Part shown: positions 11,439 through 20,158 of the stretch, piece after piece
Layout of the letters: every line of letters starts with the position of its first letter
Position numbering within the stretch: position 1 is the stretch's first letter
Assembly: GCA_022839625.1 (NCBI GenBank)
Contig: JALHJL010000042.1
Location: 1-56,553, forward strand
DNA: 56,553 nt
From: Phycisphaerales bacterium
GTDB taxonomy: Bacteria > Planctomycetota > Phycisphaerae > UBA1845 > Fen-1342
Direction of reading: 5' to 3'
Translations under genes and position numbers: made by a program
The notes under the pieces: model-generated
The model's input: the letters and a program-made list of their open reading frames with translations, nothing else
Databases searched by the model: none
What the model was told of the DNA's origin: nothing

Positions 11439-11733
11439 CTGAGCACGACCCAACGAACCGGTGACCAAGGTGGGTGCTTATGGGCCGCTGATAAATGGGG
11501 GCAATAAGAGATTCTCTTTCGCCGTCCTCTCCATATAGCCTGTCAGTAATGCCATTGGCGCAAGAGGACTGGTCGTAAGTGTATGTCGTCACGTGACCTA
11601 GCGCTTATCGCGGGCTGTGAATTATGCGGAGGGTTGTTGTGATAGGATAGCCGGGGAGGGCTTGCGCACCAGGGCTGCTTGGGGCATTAGGGATGGTCTG
11701 AGACGCATAGGTGGCGGGGGGTAAGGTAGCCTG
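11416..11733. other. Intergenic region between dnaA and the MBL hydrolase gene
   Basis: About 318 bases with somewhat lower GC than the surroundings. It holds the -35 part of the MBL promoter at its left end. I see no tRNA, no credible open reading frame and no clear cluster of DnaA boxes; the closest are single 7-of-9 matches. A terminator for dnaA would be expected here but no strong hairpin with a T-run is visible. Confidence 0.5.
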
Positions 11734-13053
11734 TCAATTGCGTGCCAGCAGGCGCCCAGTGAGATGAGATAAGGCATGGGCAAGGTCGTCGTTGCTGGCA
11801 CGACCGTTCTCGATCGAGCGTTCGGCGTGTAGCACGGTGGAGTGGTCGCGGCCTCCGAAGTGCATGCCAATTTCCTCGAGGCTGAGCGGCGTGAGCTTCC
11901 GTGCCAGATACATCGCGATCTGACGCGGGTGGCTGATGGAGCGGCTGCGCTTGCGGCTCAAGAGATCCTGAAGCCGAATGCCGAAGTGGTCAGACACGGC
12001 CTCGAGAATCTCGCCGACGCGCAGCGGGCGCTGCTCACGACCACTGTAGCTGGACAGCACCTCGCGCGCAGTGTCGACGTTCAGCGGCTTGCTGCCAAGC
12101 TGCGTTACAGTAATGAGCTTGGTTAGTGCACCCTCAAGTAGGCGGATGTTCGCGTGGACATGCTCCGCGATAACGTCGACGACTTCGTCAGGAATCTCGA
12201 CGCCGCGCAGACGGGCTTTCTTGTGCAGGATGGCTTGGCGGGTCTCGCGGCTGGGAGGATCGATCTGGACGACGAGCCCCCAGTTAAAGCGGCTAATGAG
12301 CCGGTCCTCAAGCGTCGGAATCTCGCTGGGCGGCGAGTCGGCCGAGAGGACGATCTGCTTTCCGCTCTGGTGGAGCACGTTGAACGTGTGAAACAGCTCC
12401 TCCTGGCTGGACTCGCGGTTGGCGAGGAACTGGATGTCATCGATCGCGAAGACGTCAGCTTGGCGCGCACACTCGCGGAACGCCTGGATCTGGCCGGAGG
12501 CGATGGCCTGGACCAGATCGTTAACGAAGGTCTCGCAGGTCACGTAGATTGCCTGGAGTTGGGGGTTCTGCTGGAGGATCAGCGCGCAGGTGGCCTGAAG
12601 TAGATGGGTCTTGCCGAGGCCGCTCGCCCCGTGGACAAACAGCGGGTTGTAAAGCGTACCCGGCTGGTTACAGGCCGCGACGCACGCCGCGTGTGCCAGA
12701 CGGTTCGAGGGCCCGACGACGAACTGGTCAAAGCTGTAGTCCGGCACAAGCCGGATGCGCGTCAGCGCAGGAGCAAGAGCGCTCGTGGCAATCGGCCGCG
12801 GTGCTTCTTCCGGGCACGTGAAGCGCACGGTGAGGAGGTGCCCACTGACCTTCATGGCTGCTCGCAGGAACGCGTCGCGGCAGCGGTCCTCAAGGTAGTG
12901 TGCCTGGGCAATATCGCTCGTACGAATGTCGAGTTCACCGCGGTGCGGCTGCGCAACCTGCAAGGACGTGAACCACGAGCGGTAGAGGTCGGGGGCATCA
13001 TCCCGGACCGCACTGAGCAGGCGGTCCCAGTCAAAGACCGGGGCGGTTGACAT
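11734..13053 (-). CDS. dnaA: Chromosomal replication initiator protein DnaA
   Basis: A 439-residue AAA+ ATPase that binds DnaA boxes at the origin and opens the DNA. Domain III shows Walker A GASGLGKT (about 142-149), Walker B VFAIDDIQFL and sensor-type motifs; domain IV ends with GGRDHSTVLHA, the DnaA signature for DNA binding. The N-terminal domain I is short and weakly conserved (starts MSTAPVFDWDRLL), and the linker between domains I and III is brief. The start at 13053 is preferred to the frame opening at 13089. It follows truD by 42 bases on the same strand. The usual partners dnaN, recF and gyrB are not in the window. Confidence 0.97.
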   Translation of the reverse strand: MSTAPVFDWDRLLSAVRDDAPDLYRSWFTSLQVAQPHRGELDIRTSDIAQAHYLEDRCRDAFLRAAMKVSGHLLTVRFTCPEEAPRPIATSALAPALTRIRLVPDYSFDQFVVGPSNRLAHAACVAACNQPGTLYNPLFVHGASGLGKTHLLQATCALILQQNPQLQAIYVTCETFVNDLVQAIASGQIQAFRECARQADVFAIDDIQFLANRESSQEELFHTFNVLHQSGKQIVLSADSPPSEIPTLEDRLISRFNWGLVVQIDPPSRETRQAILHKKARLRGVEIPDEVVDVIAEHVHANIRLLEGALTKLITVTQLGSKPLNVDTAREVLSSYSGREQRPLRVGEILEAVSDHFGIRLQDLLSRKRSRSISHPRQIAMYLARKLTPLSLEEIGMHFGGRDHSTVLHAERSIENGRASNDDLAHALSHLTGRLLARN

Positions 13054-13095
13054 TGAATCCAGCCAGATCGTGCGCCAGCCCACGGCCACGGCGTA

Positions 13096-14367
13096 CTAGC
13101 CGGCTGGCGCCTCCGTTTCCTGATTCTCGAATTCACTGCCTGCTGCCTCGGCTCGCTCGAACGCGAACAGCTCGCGGAGGAGTGTCGTCGCGTAGCAGCC
13201 GCGCGGCAGGGTGAAGCGCAGCTCAAGATAGGCACCATGCTCGTCGGCGCCAAGTGCGAGGCGGGCGTCCTGCACCGGGTAGCGCAGCGGGCGGCGATTG
13301 CCTTTGGCGTGGACGGGGCTCGGACGAAAGGCCTGCGAGACAGCTCCAGCGTCGGTGAGAATGCGGGCTTCCAGCTCTCCCGCCGGGCCGGCCGGGGTGG
13401 TCATTCGGTAGCCGATGACCGGGCCGGTGGGACTTATCTCGAACGCGTCGGCCCGCGCCTGCTCCACGGCGGCGTCCTCCACGCGGAACACCGCATCCGA
13501 CGCGTGCAGCCAGGCGAGGTCACCGTTCCAGAGCTGTCCCAGGCCCGTCGGCAGGCGCGCAACAACCACCTGGTTGAACAGGTAGGACTGATACGCCGAC
13601 ACGTAGAACGTCCGGGTCGTCCTGTCGATGGCTGCGAGTGCCCGGCGGCGCTTGCCGTGCGCTCGCACCAGGGCCTTGAGAGTGCGCCGCTCAGTTCTGA
13701 ACATCGGCGGCCAAGCTTGGCTGGCCTCGAGGTACTTGCCGCGGTCGTACAGCTCGCGGGCGCGCCGGACGGCGCCGTGGTCCGCGGGGCCGGGCCGGCC
13801 CAGCAACAGGTCGATCGCTTCCTCGAGTTGCTCCTGGACAATCGCCCGGCCGATCTGCCACGTGTCGCCGCGGTAGCCGAAGCGCTGCGCCCCGAAGTAG
13901 TTGGGCACGCCGCGCCGGACGAGCGTCCCGAGGGCATCCTGTAGCTCGGCCAGGCGGTCGGCTTGGGTCTGGCGGACCTTGACGACGAAGGCGTTTCCCC
14001 GCAGGTGGCCAAGACGCAACTTGTTGCGGTGGCGCGTGGTCTCTAGAACCCGCAGCCGGGGAATCTGAAGCGCGGCAACCCGCTCCGGCTCGACGTGCTC
14101 GACGGACATCCACTGGCGCGTGATGGCGCGGGCGTCCTTCTGTCCGGCGAAGCCGATGTCGTGCCGGCGGACGTTCAGCGCGCGGGCGATGTCGATGACC
14201 GCCTGTTGCGTGGTCAAGCCGGCTTTCTCGACGAGGAAGTAGGTGTGCGTCCCGACGCCGTCGGCGGGGTAGAGCGGAATCTCCTCGACCACGAAGTCGG
14301 TGTAGTCGGTCTTGATGAGGCCGGGGGCCGCCGGGAAGTCGTCCAGCATGCGGGGCAGTTCGATCAT
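13096..14367 (-). CDS. truD: tRNA pseudouridine(13) synthase TruD
   Basis: A 423-residue enzyme that converts uridine 13 of tRNA to pseudouridine. The catalytic motif GFAGQKDARAITRQW (about 73-87, Asp as nucleophile) and the TruD motif VPNYFGAQRFGYRGDTW are present, with an inserted TRUD domain in the middle. The length is somewhat above the usual 350 residues because of C-terminal extra sequence. TruD is widespread in Gammaproteobacteria and Archaea and patchy elsewhere. It sits ahead of dnaA on the same strand, so the two may be cotranscribed. No clear ribosome-binding site marks the start. Confidence 0.95.
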   Translation of the reverse strand: MIELPRMLDDFPAAPGLIKTDYTDFVVEEIPLYPADGVGTHTYFLVEKAGLTTQQAVIDIARALNVRRHDIGFAGQKDARAITRQWMSVEHVEPERVAALQIPRLRVLETTRHRNKLRLGHLRGNAFVVKVRQTQADRLAELQDALGTLVRRGVPNYFGAQRFGYRGDTWQIGRAIVQEQLEEAIDLLLGRPGPADHGAVRRARELYDRGKYLEASQAWPPMFRTERRTLKALVRAHGKRRRALAAIDRTTRTFYVSAYQSYLFNQVVVARLPTGLGQLWNGDLAWLHASDAVFRVEDAAVEQARADAFEISPTGPVIGYRMTTPAGPAGELEARILTDAGAVSQAFRPSPVHAKGNRRPLRYPVQDARLALGADEHGAYLELRFTLPRGCYATTLLRELFAFERAEAAGSEFENQETEAPAG

Positions 14368-14476
14368 GCCGTTGCCTATCGAGGCGGCCGGTACCCGCAG
14401 CGCACGCGTCGTGCGCGCGTCGCAGAATGCCCATGCCGCCGGGGTCTCAGGTGTTCGCCGATCGCCGGCGGTTACC

Positions 14477-15040
14477 CTACGGCGCGGCCGAGGTTTGTGC
14501 CAGCCACTCGTGGCGAGCGGTCGCGTAGAGGACCGCCTCGCGGTACGCGCCGCGTTTCCAATACCGGCCGGGGAGGCGCCCGATCTCCCGGTATCCGCAT
14601 TTCTCGTGGATCCTCAGCGACCCGGTGTTTTCACTCATGGCTTCGGACAGCAGCAGGCGCAGCCCGGCGACCTCGAATGCGTACCGCGTCAGGGTGGCGA
14701 TCGTGTCGCTTCCCAGGCCGTGGTTCCAGAGCTGCGGGCGTCCGATAAACAGGCCGATCGTGCCAACGCCGTGGCGGTAGCTGATGTTGTGGATGCCGCA
14801 GGCACCGATGTGCTCTTCGTCTTCGCCGAGCAGCTCGATGGCGAAAACGACCTCGGTGTCGCTGGTGCGGGCGGCGCGGTCGAAGAACTCCTGTTCGGCG
14901 AGGCGCGTCAGCGGGAAATCGCCGACCAGCGTCCAGGCGGTGACCTGCGGGTCGTTCAGCCAGCGCACGCAGTTCTCGAAGTGCTTCTCGCGCTCGAGGG
15001 GAACGAGCCGGACCTTCTTTCCGTGCCAGCCGAAGGGCAT
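14477..15040 (-). CDS. GNAT-family N-acetyltransferase (RimJ/RimL-like)
   Basis: About 187 residues with the GNAT acetyl-CoA fold typical of RimJ/RimL-like and spermidine acetyltransferase-like enzymes: the N-terminal VRLVPLEREKHFENCVRWLN, the central GLFIGRPQLWNHGLGSDTIA with the acetyl-CoA loop (variant of QxxGxG/A), and a C-terminal FEVAGLRLLLSEAMSENTGS. The acceptor (protein N terminus, amine or antibiotic) is unknown. The stop codon of the upstream asd gene lies two bases before its ATG (15040), and GGAG inside the end of asd is about 7 bases ahead, indicating coupling. A GTG at 15046 is an alternative start. Confidence 0.88.
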   Translation of the reverse strand: MPFGWHGKKVRLVPLEREKHFENCVRWLNDPQVTAWTLVGDFPLTRLAEQEFFDRAARTSDTEVVFAIELLGEDEEHIGACGIHNISYRHGVGTIGLFIGRPQLWNHGLGSDTIATLTRYAFEVAGLRLLLSEAMSENTGSLRIHEKCGYREIGRLPGRYWKRGAYREAVLYATARHEWLAQTSAAP

Positions 15041-15042
15041 GG

Positions 15043-16047
15043 TCACACTCCTTCGAGCAACTCGGCAATCTGAATCGCATTCAACGCCGCCCCCTTGCGG
15101 AGCTGGTCGCCGGAGCAGATCAGTTGCAGGCCGCGACGGTCGGGGATGCTGGCGTCCTGACGGATACGGCCGACCAGGACCTCATCGCACCCGGTGGCCT
15201 CCAGCGGCGTCGGGAAGCGATTGTGCGCCGGGTCGTCCACGACGCGCACGCCGGGCGCCGCGCTCAGTGCCGCGCGGGCCTGCTCGGCGTCGACCGGCCG
15301 CACGAATTCGACGGCCAGCGCCTCCGTGTGGGCGCGCATGACCGGCACGCGCATGCACGTCGGGACAACTTGGATCGACTCGTCGCCGAAGATCTTCCGC
15401 GTTTCGAGAATGAGCTTCCGCTCCTCGAGATTGAGACCGTCGTCCCCGATCGGCGTGTTGTGACTGAAGACGTTGAAGGCACACGGGACCGGGAAGACCT
15501 CAGGCCGCGGCGGCCGGCCGGCCAGGACCTCGCGCGTCTGTGACTCCAATTCCGCCAGGGCGCGCGCACCGGCACCGCTCGCCGCCTGGTACGTGCAGAC
15601 GACCACGCGCCGCACGCGGCCCAGCCCATGCAGCGGCCACAGCACGATCGCCAGGAGGATCGTCGAGCAGTTGGGGTTCGCGAGGAGGCCGCGGTGCCGC
15701 CGGGCAGCGTCGGGGTTGACTTCCGGGACAACGAGCGGCACCTCGTCATCCATGCGGAACGCCGACGAGTTGTCGATCACGACCGCACCGGCTCGGACGG
15801 CGAGCGGGGCGAACTCGCGGGCGACCGCGGCCCCCGCCGAGAAGAACGCCAGGTCCACGGCGTTGAAGGCTTCCGGCGTCAGCCGCTCGACGACGGCCGG
15901 GCCATGCAGGCCCTCGATCGTCTGGCCGGCGGAACGCTCGGACGCCAGCAGCCGGAGCGCTTGCACCGGAAACCGCCGGGCGCGCAAGAGCGCGCAGAAC
16001 TCCCGTCCCACCGCGCCGGTCGCACCGACAATTGCGAGATTCCTCAC
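15043..16047 (-). CDS. asd: Aspartate-semialdehyde dehydrogenase
   Basis: A 334-residue enzyme that reduces aspartyl phosphate to aspartate semialdehyde with NADPH, a branch point for lysine, diaminopimelate, threonine and methionine. The NADPH site is LAIVGATGAVG at the N terminus. The catalytic cysteine is in NPNCSTI, the general-base His lies in HNTPIGDDGLN/RAHTEA, and the substrate site ends with the usual GRIRQD and NAIQIAE motifs. The frame is open to 16299, but the upstream 84 residues are low-complexity and not part of the family. The GTG at 16047 directly precedes the conserved VRNLAIVG sequence. Confidence 0.96.
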   Translation of the reverse strand: MRNLAIVGATGAVGREFCALLRARRFPVQALRLLASERSAGQTIEGLHGPAVVERLTPEAFNAVDLAFFSAGAAVAREFAPLAVRAGAVVIDNSSAFRMDDEVPLVVPEVNPDAARRHRGLLANPNCSTILLAIVLWPLHGLGRVRRVVVCTYQAASGAGARALAELESQTREVLAGRPPRPEVFPVPCAFNVFSHNTPIGDDGLNLEERKLILETRKIFGDESIQVVPTCMRVPVMRAHTEALAVEFVRPVDAEQARAALSAAPGVRVVDDPAHNRFPTPLEATGCDEVLVGRIRQDASIPDRRGLQLICSGDQLRKGAALNAIQIAELLEGV

Positions 16048-16297
16048 GGCGGTCGTCCCGGTCTCGTACGGCGCACCACCCGCCCGGCGGAGGAGCGCCC
16101 CGAACGCTGCGGCGCGGGCGGGCGCATCCTCGCCGGAGCGCTCGCGTGCGCTTTGCGCTCCGCTTGGCCGCGGCGGACGAATCGCGCATTGTGGTCCGCC
16201 GGGGCGCCAAACGAGCGCGGACATGATAGCATCTACACGATAGGACGTGGACCGCGCGGTGCGGCGAGGTGCCGCGCCGCCGGCGGCGAGGACGAGC

Positions 16298-16726
16298 ATG
16301 GGTCCCTGGGCTTACTATTCGCCGTTGTGGCTGGGTGCGCTGGTCGTGCTGGCGCTGAACGACGCACTGCGCGCGAGCTTGCCGCCGATGGAGCCGTGGG
16401 TGCGCTGGCTCGTGGTGGCCGGGGTGGCGGTCGCGGCGGGAGTGCAAAGCCAGGTGCTGATGATCGGGGCGCAGGGGGCCTTTGCGCAGGTGCTGCCGGT
16501 GCCGCGGGGGCGCTCGATTCGCGGCGGGGCGGCGGCGGGCGCGGGCTGGCTGCTGATCGCGTGGGTGGTGCTGAGCGGCGTGATGGTCTTGCTCGGGTAT
16601 GAAGCCGTCACGCAGGCCGCGGTTGTGCTGGGCGTGCTCAGCCTGGGCGCGCTCGCGGGCGCCGCCGTGGTGTACGTGTGGAGCATTCCGGCGGCGGTGG
16701 CGGACTTTGGAGACCGGCGGCGCTGA
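16298..16726 (+). CDS. Small multi-pass membrane protein of the ABC exporter operon
   Basis: A 142-residue hydrophobic protein with about four predicted membrane segments (LWLGALVVLALN, VRWLVVAGVAVAAGV, GWLLIAWVVLSGVMVLLGY, AAVVLGVLSLGALAGAAVV). Its reading ends at 16726, where TGATG shares bases with the start of the FtsX-like permease, so the two are coupled. It has no recognised family; its place suggests an auxiliary subunit of the exporter. GAGG lies a few bases ahead of the ATG. The divergent region to asd (about 250 bases) likely holds promoters for both directions. Confidence 0.65.
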   Translation: MGPWAYYSPLWLGALVVLALNDALRASLPPMEPWVRWLVVAGVAVAAGVQSQVLMIGAQGAFAQVLPVPRGRSIRGGAAAGAGWLLIAWVVLSGVMVLLGYEAVTQAAVVLGVLSLGALAGAAVVYVWSIPAAVADFGDRRR

Positions 16727-17952
16727 TGCTCGTGCTGGCCTGGGCCAACCTGACGCACCACAAGCTGCGCACGCTGCTCAGCGCGCTGGCGGTCGGCATC
16801 GGCATCATGCTGATGCTCGTTTCGCGTGGGCTGGCCGGGGGCTCGCTGGCGGAAGTGAACGAGCGCATGCAAAGCGTGGATGCCGAGCTGGTGGTCCTGC
16901 CGGCCCAGGACAACATCATCTTCACGAGCGGCGCGCCGTTTCGCGCCAGCCACGAGCGGCACCTGCGGCGGGTGAGCGACGAGCGCGGCCCGCTGGCCGC
17001 CGCCGTCATTCCGGTCTTCTTCGGGCAGGTCCAGATGGCCGGCCAGCAGCAGCGGCTGTTCGGCGTCGACCCCGAGCAGATGGAGCTGTTCCTCGGGCCG
17101 CGGCGCGTGACGGCCGGGAAGCTGTTTGATCGGGCGCGCGTGTTCGTCGAGCAGGTGGAGTCCGGGGCGTTGCCGCCGGTGAGTGGGGGGCCCTTGAGCG
17201 GTTCCCCGCAGGCCGCGGGCGCCTACGCGGAGTACCTGGCCGACGGGCTGGAGCTGGTGATCGACGAGCGCTTGCGGCGGGTCGGTGCCTACGGCCTGGG
17301 GGACGAAGTCCAGATCATGGGGCAGGTGTTTCGCATTGTCGGCGTGGTTGAGACCGGCGTAGCGGGCCGCGTGTTCGCCCCGCTGCAAACGCTGCGCGAG
17401 ATCGTGGTGGCCGGGGAGCCGACGGCGAGCATGTATTTCATCAAGCTGCGCCCGGACCTGGAGCCGGCGGCCGCGGCGGACGTCTTCCAGCGGCAGTTCG
17501 GCGCGGATGTGCGCGTCGAGCTGAAGTCCGAATACGGGCAACTGCTGCGCGCGAGCTTCGCGTCGGTGAACCTGTACATGACGGCTTCGAGCAGTGTGGC
17601 CCTCGCCGCCTGCTTCCTCTTCATCCTGCTGACCGTGTACACGATGGTCATCGAGCACACGCGCGAGCTCGGGATTCTGAAGGCGCTGGGCGTCTCGCGG
17701 CTCGGGCTCGTGCGGCTGGCGGTCGTGGAGGCCGTGTTGATCTCCGCCGGCGGCGTGGCCATCGGGATCGCCCTGGCCTTCGGGGCCCGCGAGCTGATCG
17801 TGCTGGTCAAGCCGCTGCTGACCGTGGACCTGACGGCGAAGCACTTCCTGGCGGCGGTGTTGATCGGCGTACTCGGCGGCGCGCTGAGTGCGCTGTATCC
17901 CGGTTACCGGGCCGCCCGGCTAGATCCGGCCCAGGCGCTGAGCCACGAATGA
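16726..17952 (+). CDS. FtsX/MacB-type ABC transporter permease
   Basis: A 408-residue permease with the MacB/LolC layout: one membrane segment at the N terminus (LRTLLSALAVGIGIMLMLV), a large periplasmic domain, and three segments in the C-terminal FtsX domain (including VALAACFLFILLTVYTMVIEHTRELGILKALG). The phrase EHTRELGILKALGVSR is the conserved cytoplasmic loop that contacts the ATPase. It starts inside TGATG after the small membrane protein and ends with ATGA overlapping the ATPase start. Such systems export lipoproteins, peptides or drugs; the substrate cannot be inferred. Confidence 0.9.
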   Translation: MLVLAWANLTHHKLRTLLSALAVGIGIMLMLVSRGLAGGSLAEVNERMQSVDAELVVLPAQDNIIFTSGAPFRASHERHLRRVSDERGPLAAAVIPVFFGQVQMAGQQQRLFGVDPEQMELFLGPRRVTAGKLFDRARVFVEQVESGALPPVSGGPLSGSPQAAGAYAEYLADGLELVIDERLRRVGAYGLGDEVQIMGQVFRIVGVVETGVAGRVFAPLQTLREIVVAGEPTASMYFIKLRPDLEPAAAADVFQRQFGADVRVELKSEYGQLLRASFASVNLYMTASSSVALAACFLFILLTVYTMVIEHTRELGILKALGVSRLGLVRLAVVEAVLISAGGVAIGIALAFGARELIVLVKPLLTVDLTAKHFLAAVLIGVLGGALSALYPGYRAARLDPAQALSHE

Positions 17953-18623
17953 ACGACGACCTGATGATCGACGTGCGCGGCCTGCACCACACCTACACCC
18001 ATACGGGCGTGGCGGAACCCGTCCTGCACGGGATCGATCTCCAAGTGCGGCGCGGGGAGTTCCTGGTCGTGATGGGGCCCTCCGGCTGCGGCAAGACGAC
18101 CCTGCTGAACATCCTGGGCCTGGTGTTGTCGCCGACCCGCGCCGCGGCTTTGCGGCTGGCGGGCCGGGAGATGCTCGGGCTGGGCGACGGCGCGCGCACG
18201 CGGGTCCGCCGCGAGATGATCGGCTTCGTGTTCCAGCGGTTTAACCTGCTGCCGACGATCAGTGTGCGGAAGAACGTGGCGCTGCCGCTGCGGTTGCGCG
18301 GGCTCGCGGCGGACGGCCAGGTGGACCGCCTGGTGGACCGCGTCGGCCTCGGCGGCTGCGCGCACAAGAAGCCGGGGCAGCTCTCGATGGGGCAGCAGCA
18401 ACGAGCGGCCATTGCGCGGGCCGTGATCGGGGAGCCGGCCCTGCTGCTGGCGGACGAGCCCACGGGAAACCTGGATTCCGCCAACGCGGCCGGAGTGCTC
18501 GAGTTGCTTTCCGACCTTCACCGGCGGCTGGGGCAGACGGTGGTCATGATCACCCATAACGAGCAACTCGCGGTGACGGCGGACCGCGTGTTGCGCATGT
18601 GCGACGGGCGGTTCGTTGACTAA
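17949..18623 (+). CDS. ABC transporter ATP-binding protein (LolD/MacB type)
   Basis: A 224-residue ATPase that should drive the FtsX-like permease just upstream. Walker A GPSGCGKTT, the Q-loop region VFQRFNLLPTISV, Walker B LLLADEPTGNLDS and the switch His MITHNEQLA are present. The signature reads LSMGQQQRAAIARA rather than the common LSGGQQQRVAIARA, with Met for the first Gly. The start overlaps the permease stop (ATGA). The next gene begins before this one's stop. The group of four genes is clearly one operon. Confidence 0.93.
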   Translation: MNDDLMIDVRGLHHTYTHTGVAEPVLHGIDLQVRRGEFLVVMGPSGCGKTTLLNILGLVLSPTRAAALRLAGREMLGLGDGARTRVRREMIGFVFQRFNLLPTISVRKNVALPLRLRGLAADGQVDRLVDRVGLGGCAHKKPGQLSMGQQQRAAIARAVIGEPALLLADEPTGNLDSANAAGVLELLSDLHRRLGQTVVMITHNEQLAVTADRVLRMCDGRFVD

Positions 18624-19449
18624 GGCGGCGGAACTGGCGTGCGCGAAACCCGGCGCCGCGGCCGGCGCCCCGGGGACGGGGGCGGCCGAGCGCGCTCTGC
18701 CCGCGATGCGGGTCTGGTTCGCGTTCTTTGTGGTCTGGTTGTGCGGGTGGGCGGCGGTGGCGCTCGGGGCGTTCGAGCACTCCGCGGAGACCGACGGCCT
18801 CGCCCTGCGCATGTGGGTGTTCGCCTTGAGCTGTTTCTACCTGTCGCTCTGTAACAGCTTGCTGCCGCTGCCGACGGCCTGGGTGGTGTTCCTGGCGGCG
18901 GCGCCGGGGTTCGCGCTCGTCGAGACTGCCTGGCTGCGGGTGGTCGTGGTGGCCGTGATGATGGGGGCGGCGACGACGATGGCGAACCTCAACGAATACC
19001 ACGTGCTGACGTATCTGCTTCGCTTTGGGTTGGCACAGCGGGTGCGGCAGACGCGGCTCTACGGCTGGGCCGTCCACTGGTTCGACCGCAGTCCGTTTCA
19101 GATCCTGCTGCTGGTCGCGTTCGTGCCGATCCCCATCGACGCCGTCCGCTGGCTCGCGATCCTGCGGCGCTACTCGCGCGTGCGGTTTGCGGCGGCGTAC
19201 TTCACGGGGCGCGGGCTGCGCTACGTGCTGTTCGCCACGTGCTCGACGTGGCTGGCGCTGGGGCCGCGCACGATCGTGGCGATCCAGTTGGGCCTGGTCG
19301 CGACGGCCATCCTGCTGCGCCTCGCGTGGCGGGTGGTGCTGCGCAGCGCGCGGGGCAGGGCGGCGAACTGGGCCGTTGCCGACACCGCGTTGGAGACGAC
19401 GGAGAAGGAGGACCCGCCACGGCGGGCAGGCTCAGGTCCGACGCCATAG
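18616..19449 (+). CDS. VTT/DedA-like membrane protein, exporter operon
   Basis: An integral membrane protein of about 277 residues with roughly five hydrophobic segments. The region ILLLVAFVPIPIDAVRWLAI and the following FAAAYFTGRGLRYVLFATC resembles the VTT (SNARE-associated/DedA) domain, where a conserved Pro and Gly/Arg mark re-entrant loops. The family includes lipid scramblases and putative transporters. The start is uncertain: a TTG at 18616 overlaps the ATPase stop, and an ATG at 18706 would remove a 30-residue Ala/Gly-rich lead. It is the last gene of the operon. Confidence 0.65.
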   Translation: MTKAAELACAKPGAAAGAPGTGAAERALPAMRVWFAFFVVWLCGWAAVALGAFEHSAETDGLALRMWVFALSCFYLSLCNSLLPLPTAWVVFLAAAPGFALVETAWLRVVVVAVMMGAATTMANLNEYHVLTYLLRFGLAQRVRQTRLYGWAVHWFDRSPFQILLLVAFVPIPIDAVRWLAILRRYSRVRFAAAYFTGRGLRYVLFATCSTWLALGPRTIVAIQLGLVATAILLRLAWRVVLRSARGRAANWAVADTALETTEKEDPPRRAGSGPTP

Positions 19450-19469
19450 GTGGGCAGGCCGCGCGCTCT

Positions 19470-19934
19470 TCAGTGCGCCGGTGTCGCGCCCAGCATCGGC
19501 AGCAGGAACAGGGCCAGCAGCGAAGTGACGATCGTAGCGACAGCCGACAGGCCGATCACCTGCCTGGCCGTTCCGGACAGCCCCTGGAATGGCCAGTTCA
19601 ATACCCACAGAAGGGTATCCGCTGCCCAGTAGAGTGCGCGTCCCACCCACGGCCCCCGCGAAGCGCGGGCGGCCGGTGAGGCGTCGTCCGACGTCCCACG
19701 GTCAAGCGCCTGCTCAGCGGGCGGTGTCGGCGTCGTTGCCGCGGCGGCTGGATCGGCCGGTGCCTTGGACGGGATCGGCCGGGGCAGGGGCGGGGCCTCC
19801 ACCGGGACCGTGACGACCTTGGGCCGAAGGCCGTCGTCAAGGTCGGGGATCCGGTCGGCGTGGGCCTGTGCTTCGTTGAGAGCGGCTTCGATCTCGGCCT
19901 CGCTGGCGAGCACAGGGGGCGGTTCACTGGCCAT
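19470..19934 (-). CDS. Proline-rich membrane protein of unknown function
   Basis: About 154 residues. The first half is acidic then proline- and alanine-rich (IPSKAPADPAAAATTPTPPA), probably unstructured. The second half has two hydrophobic stretches, WAADTLLWVLNWPFQG and VIGLSAVATIVTSLLALFLL, which would be membrane segments close to the C terminus. The ATG at 19934 has GGAG seven bases ahead; the ATG at 19937 is an alternative. It converges on the exporter operon and diverges from the secreted protein to its right. No family is recognised. Confidence 0.55.
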   Translation of the reverse strand: MASEPPPVLASEAEIEAALNEAQAHADRIPDLDDGLRPKVVTVPVEAPPLPRPIPSKAPADPAAAATTPTPPAEQALDRGTSDDASPAARASRGPWVGRALYWAADTLLWVLNWPFQGLSGTARQVIGLSAVATIVTSLLALFLLPMLGATPAH

Positions 19935-20055
19935 CATACTGCTCCGCGCGCAGCGCAGACGGACGGTCTCCTCCTGTAACATCGGCTGGGCGGCCGTGAG
20001 GGTTCAGCGGCGTTTCCGCGGCATAACGCGGTTGTCGGAAGTTGTCCGCCGCGCG

Positions 20056-20084
20056 TCGACACGTCCGGGGCGCGGCGATTTAAT
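20056..20084 (+). promoter_or_regulatory. Possible promoter for the secreted 577-residue protein
   Basis: TCGACA (20056-20061), a 17-base spacer and TTTAAT (20079-20084) lie about 75 bases before the GTG start at 20159. Confidence 0.35.
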
Positions 20085-20158
20085 CAGGAGTGCGGACGTC
20101 GGCTTCCCGGTCGCGACACCGCGGTCGGTGCCGACACGCCCGTCTCAGGAGACAAGTC

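Noticed and set aside
11416..11733. Possible oriC beside dnaA
   Set aside because: Only single imperfect 7-of-9 DnaA-box matches and no AT-rich unwinding stretch.
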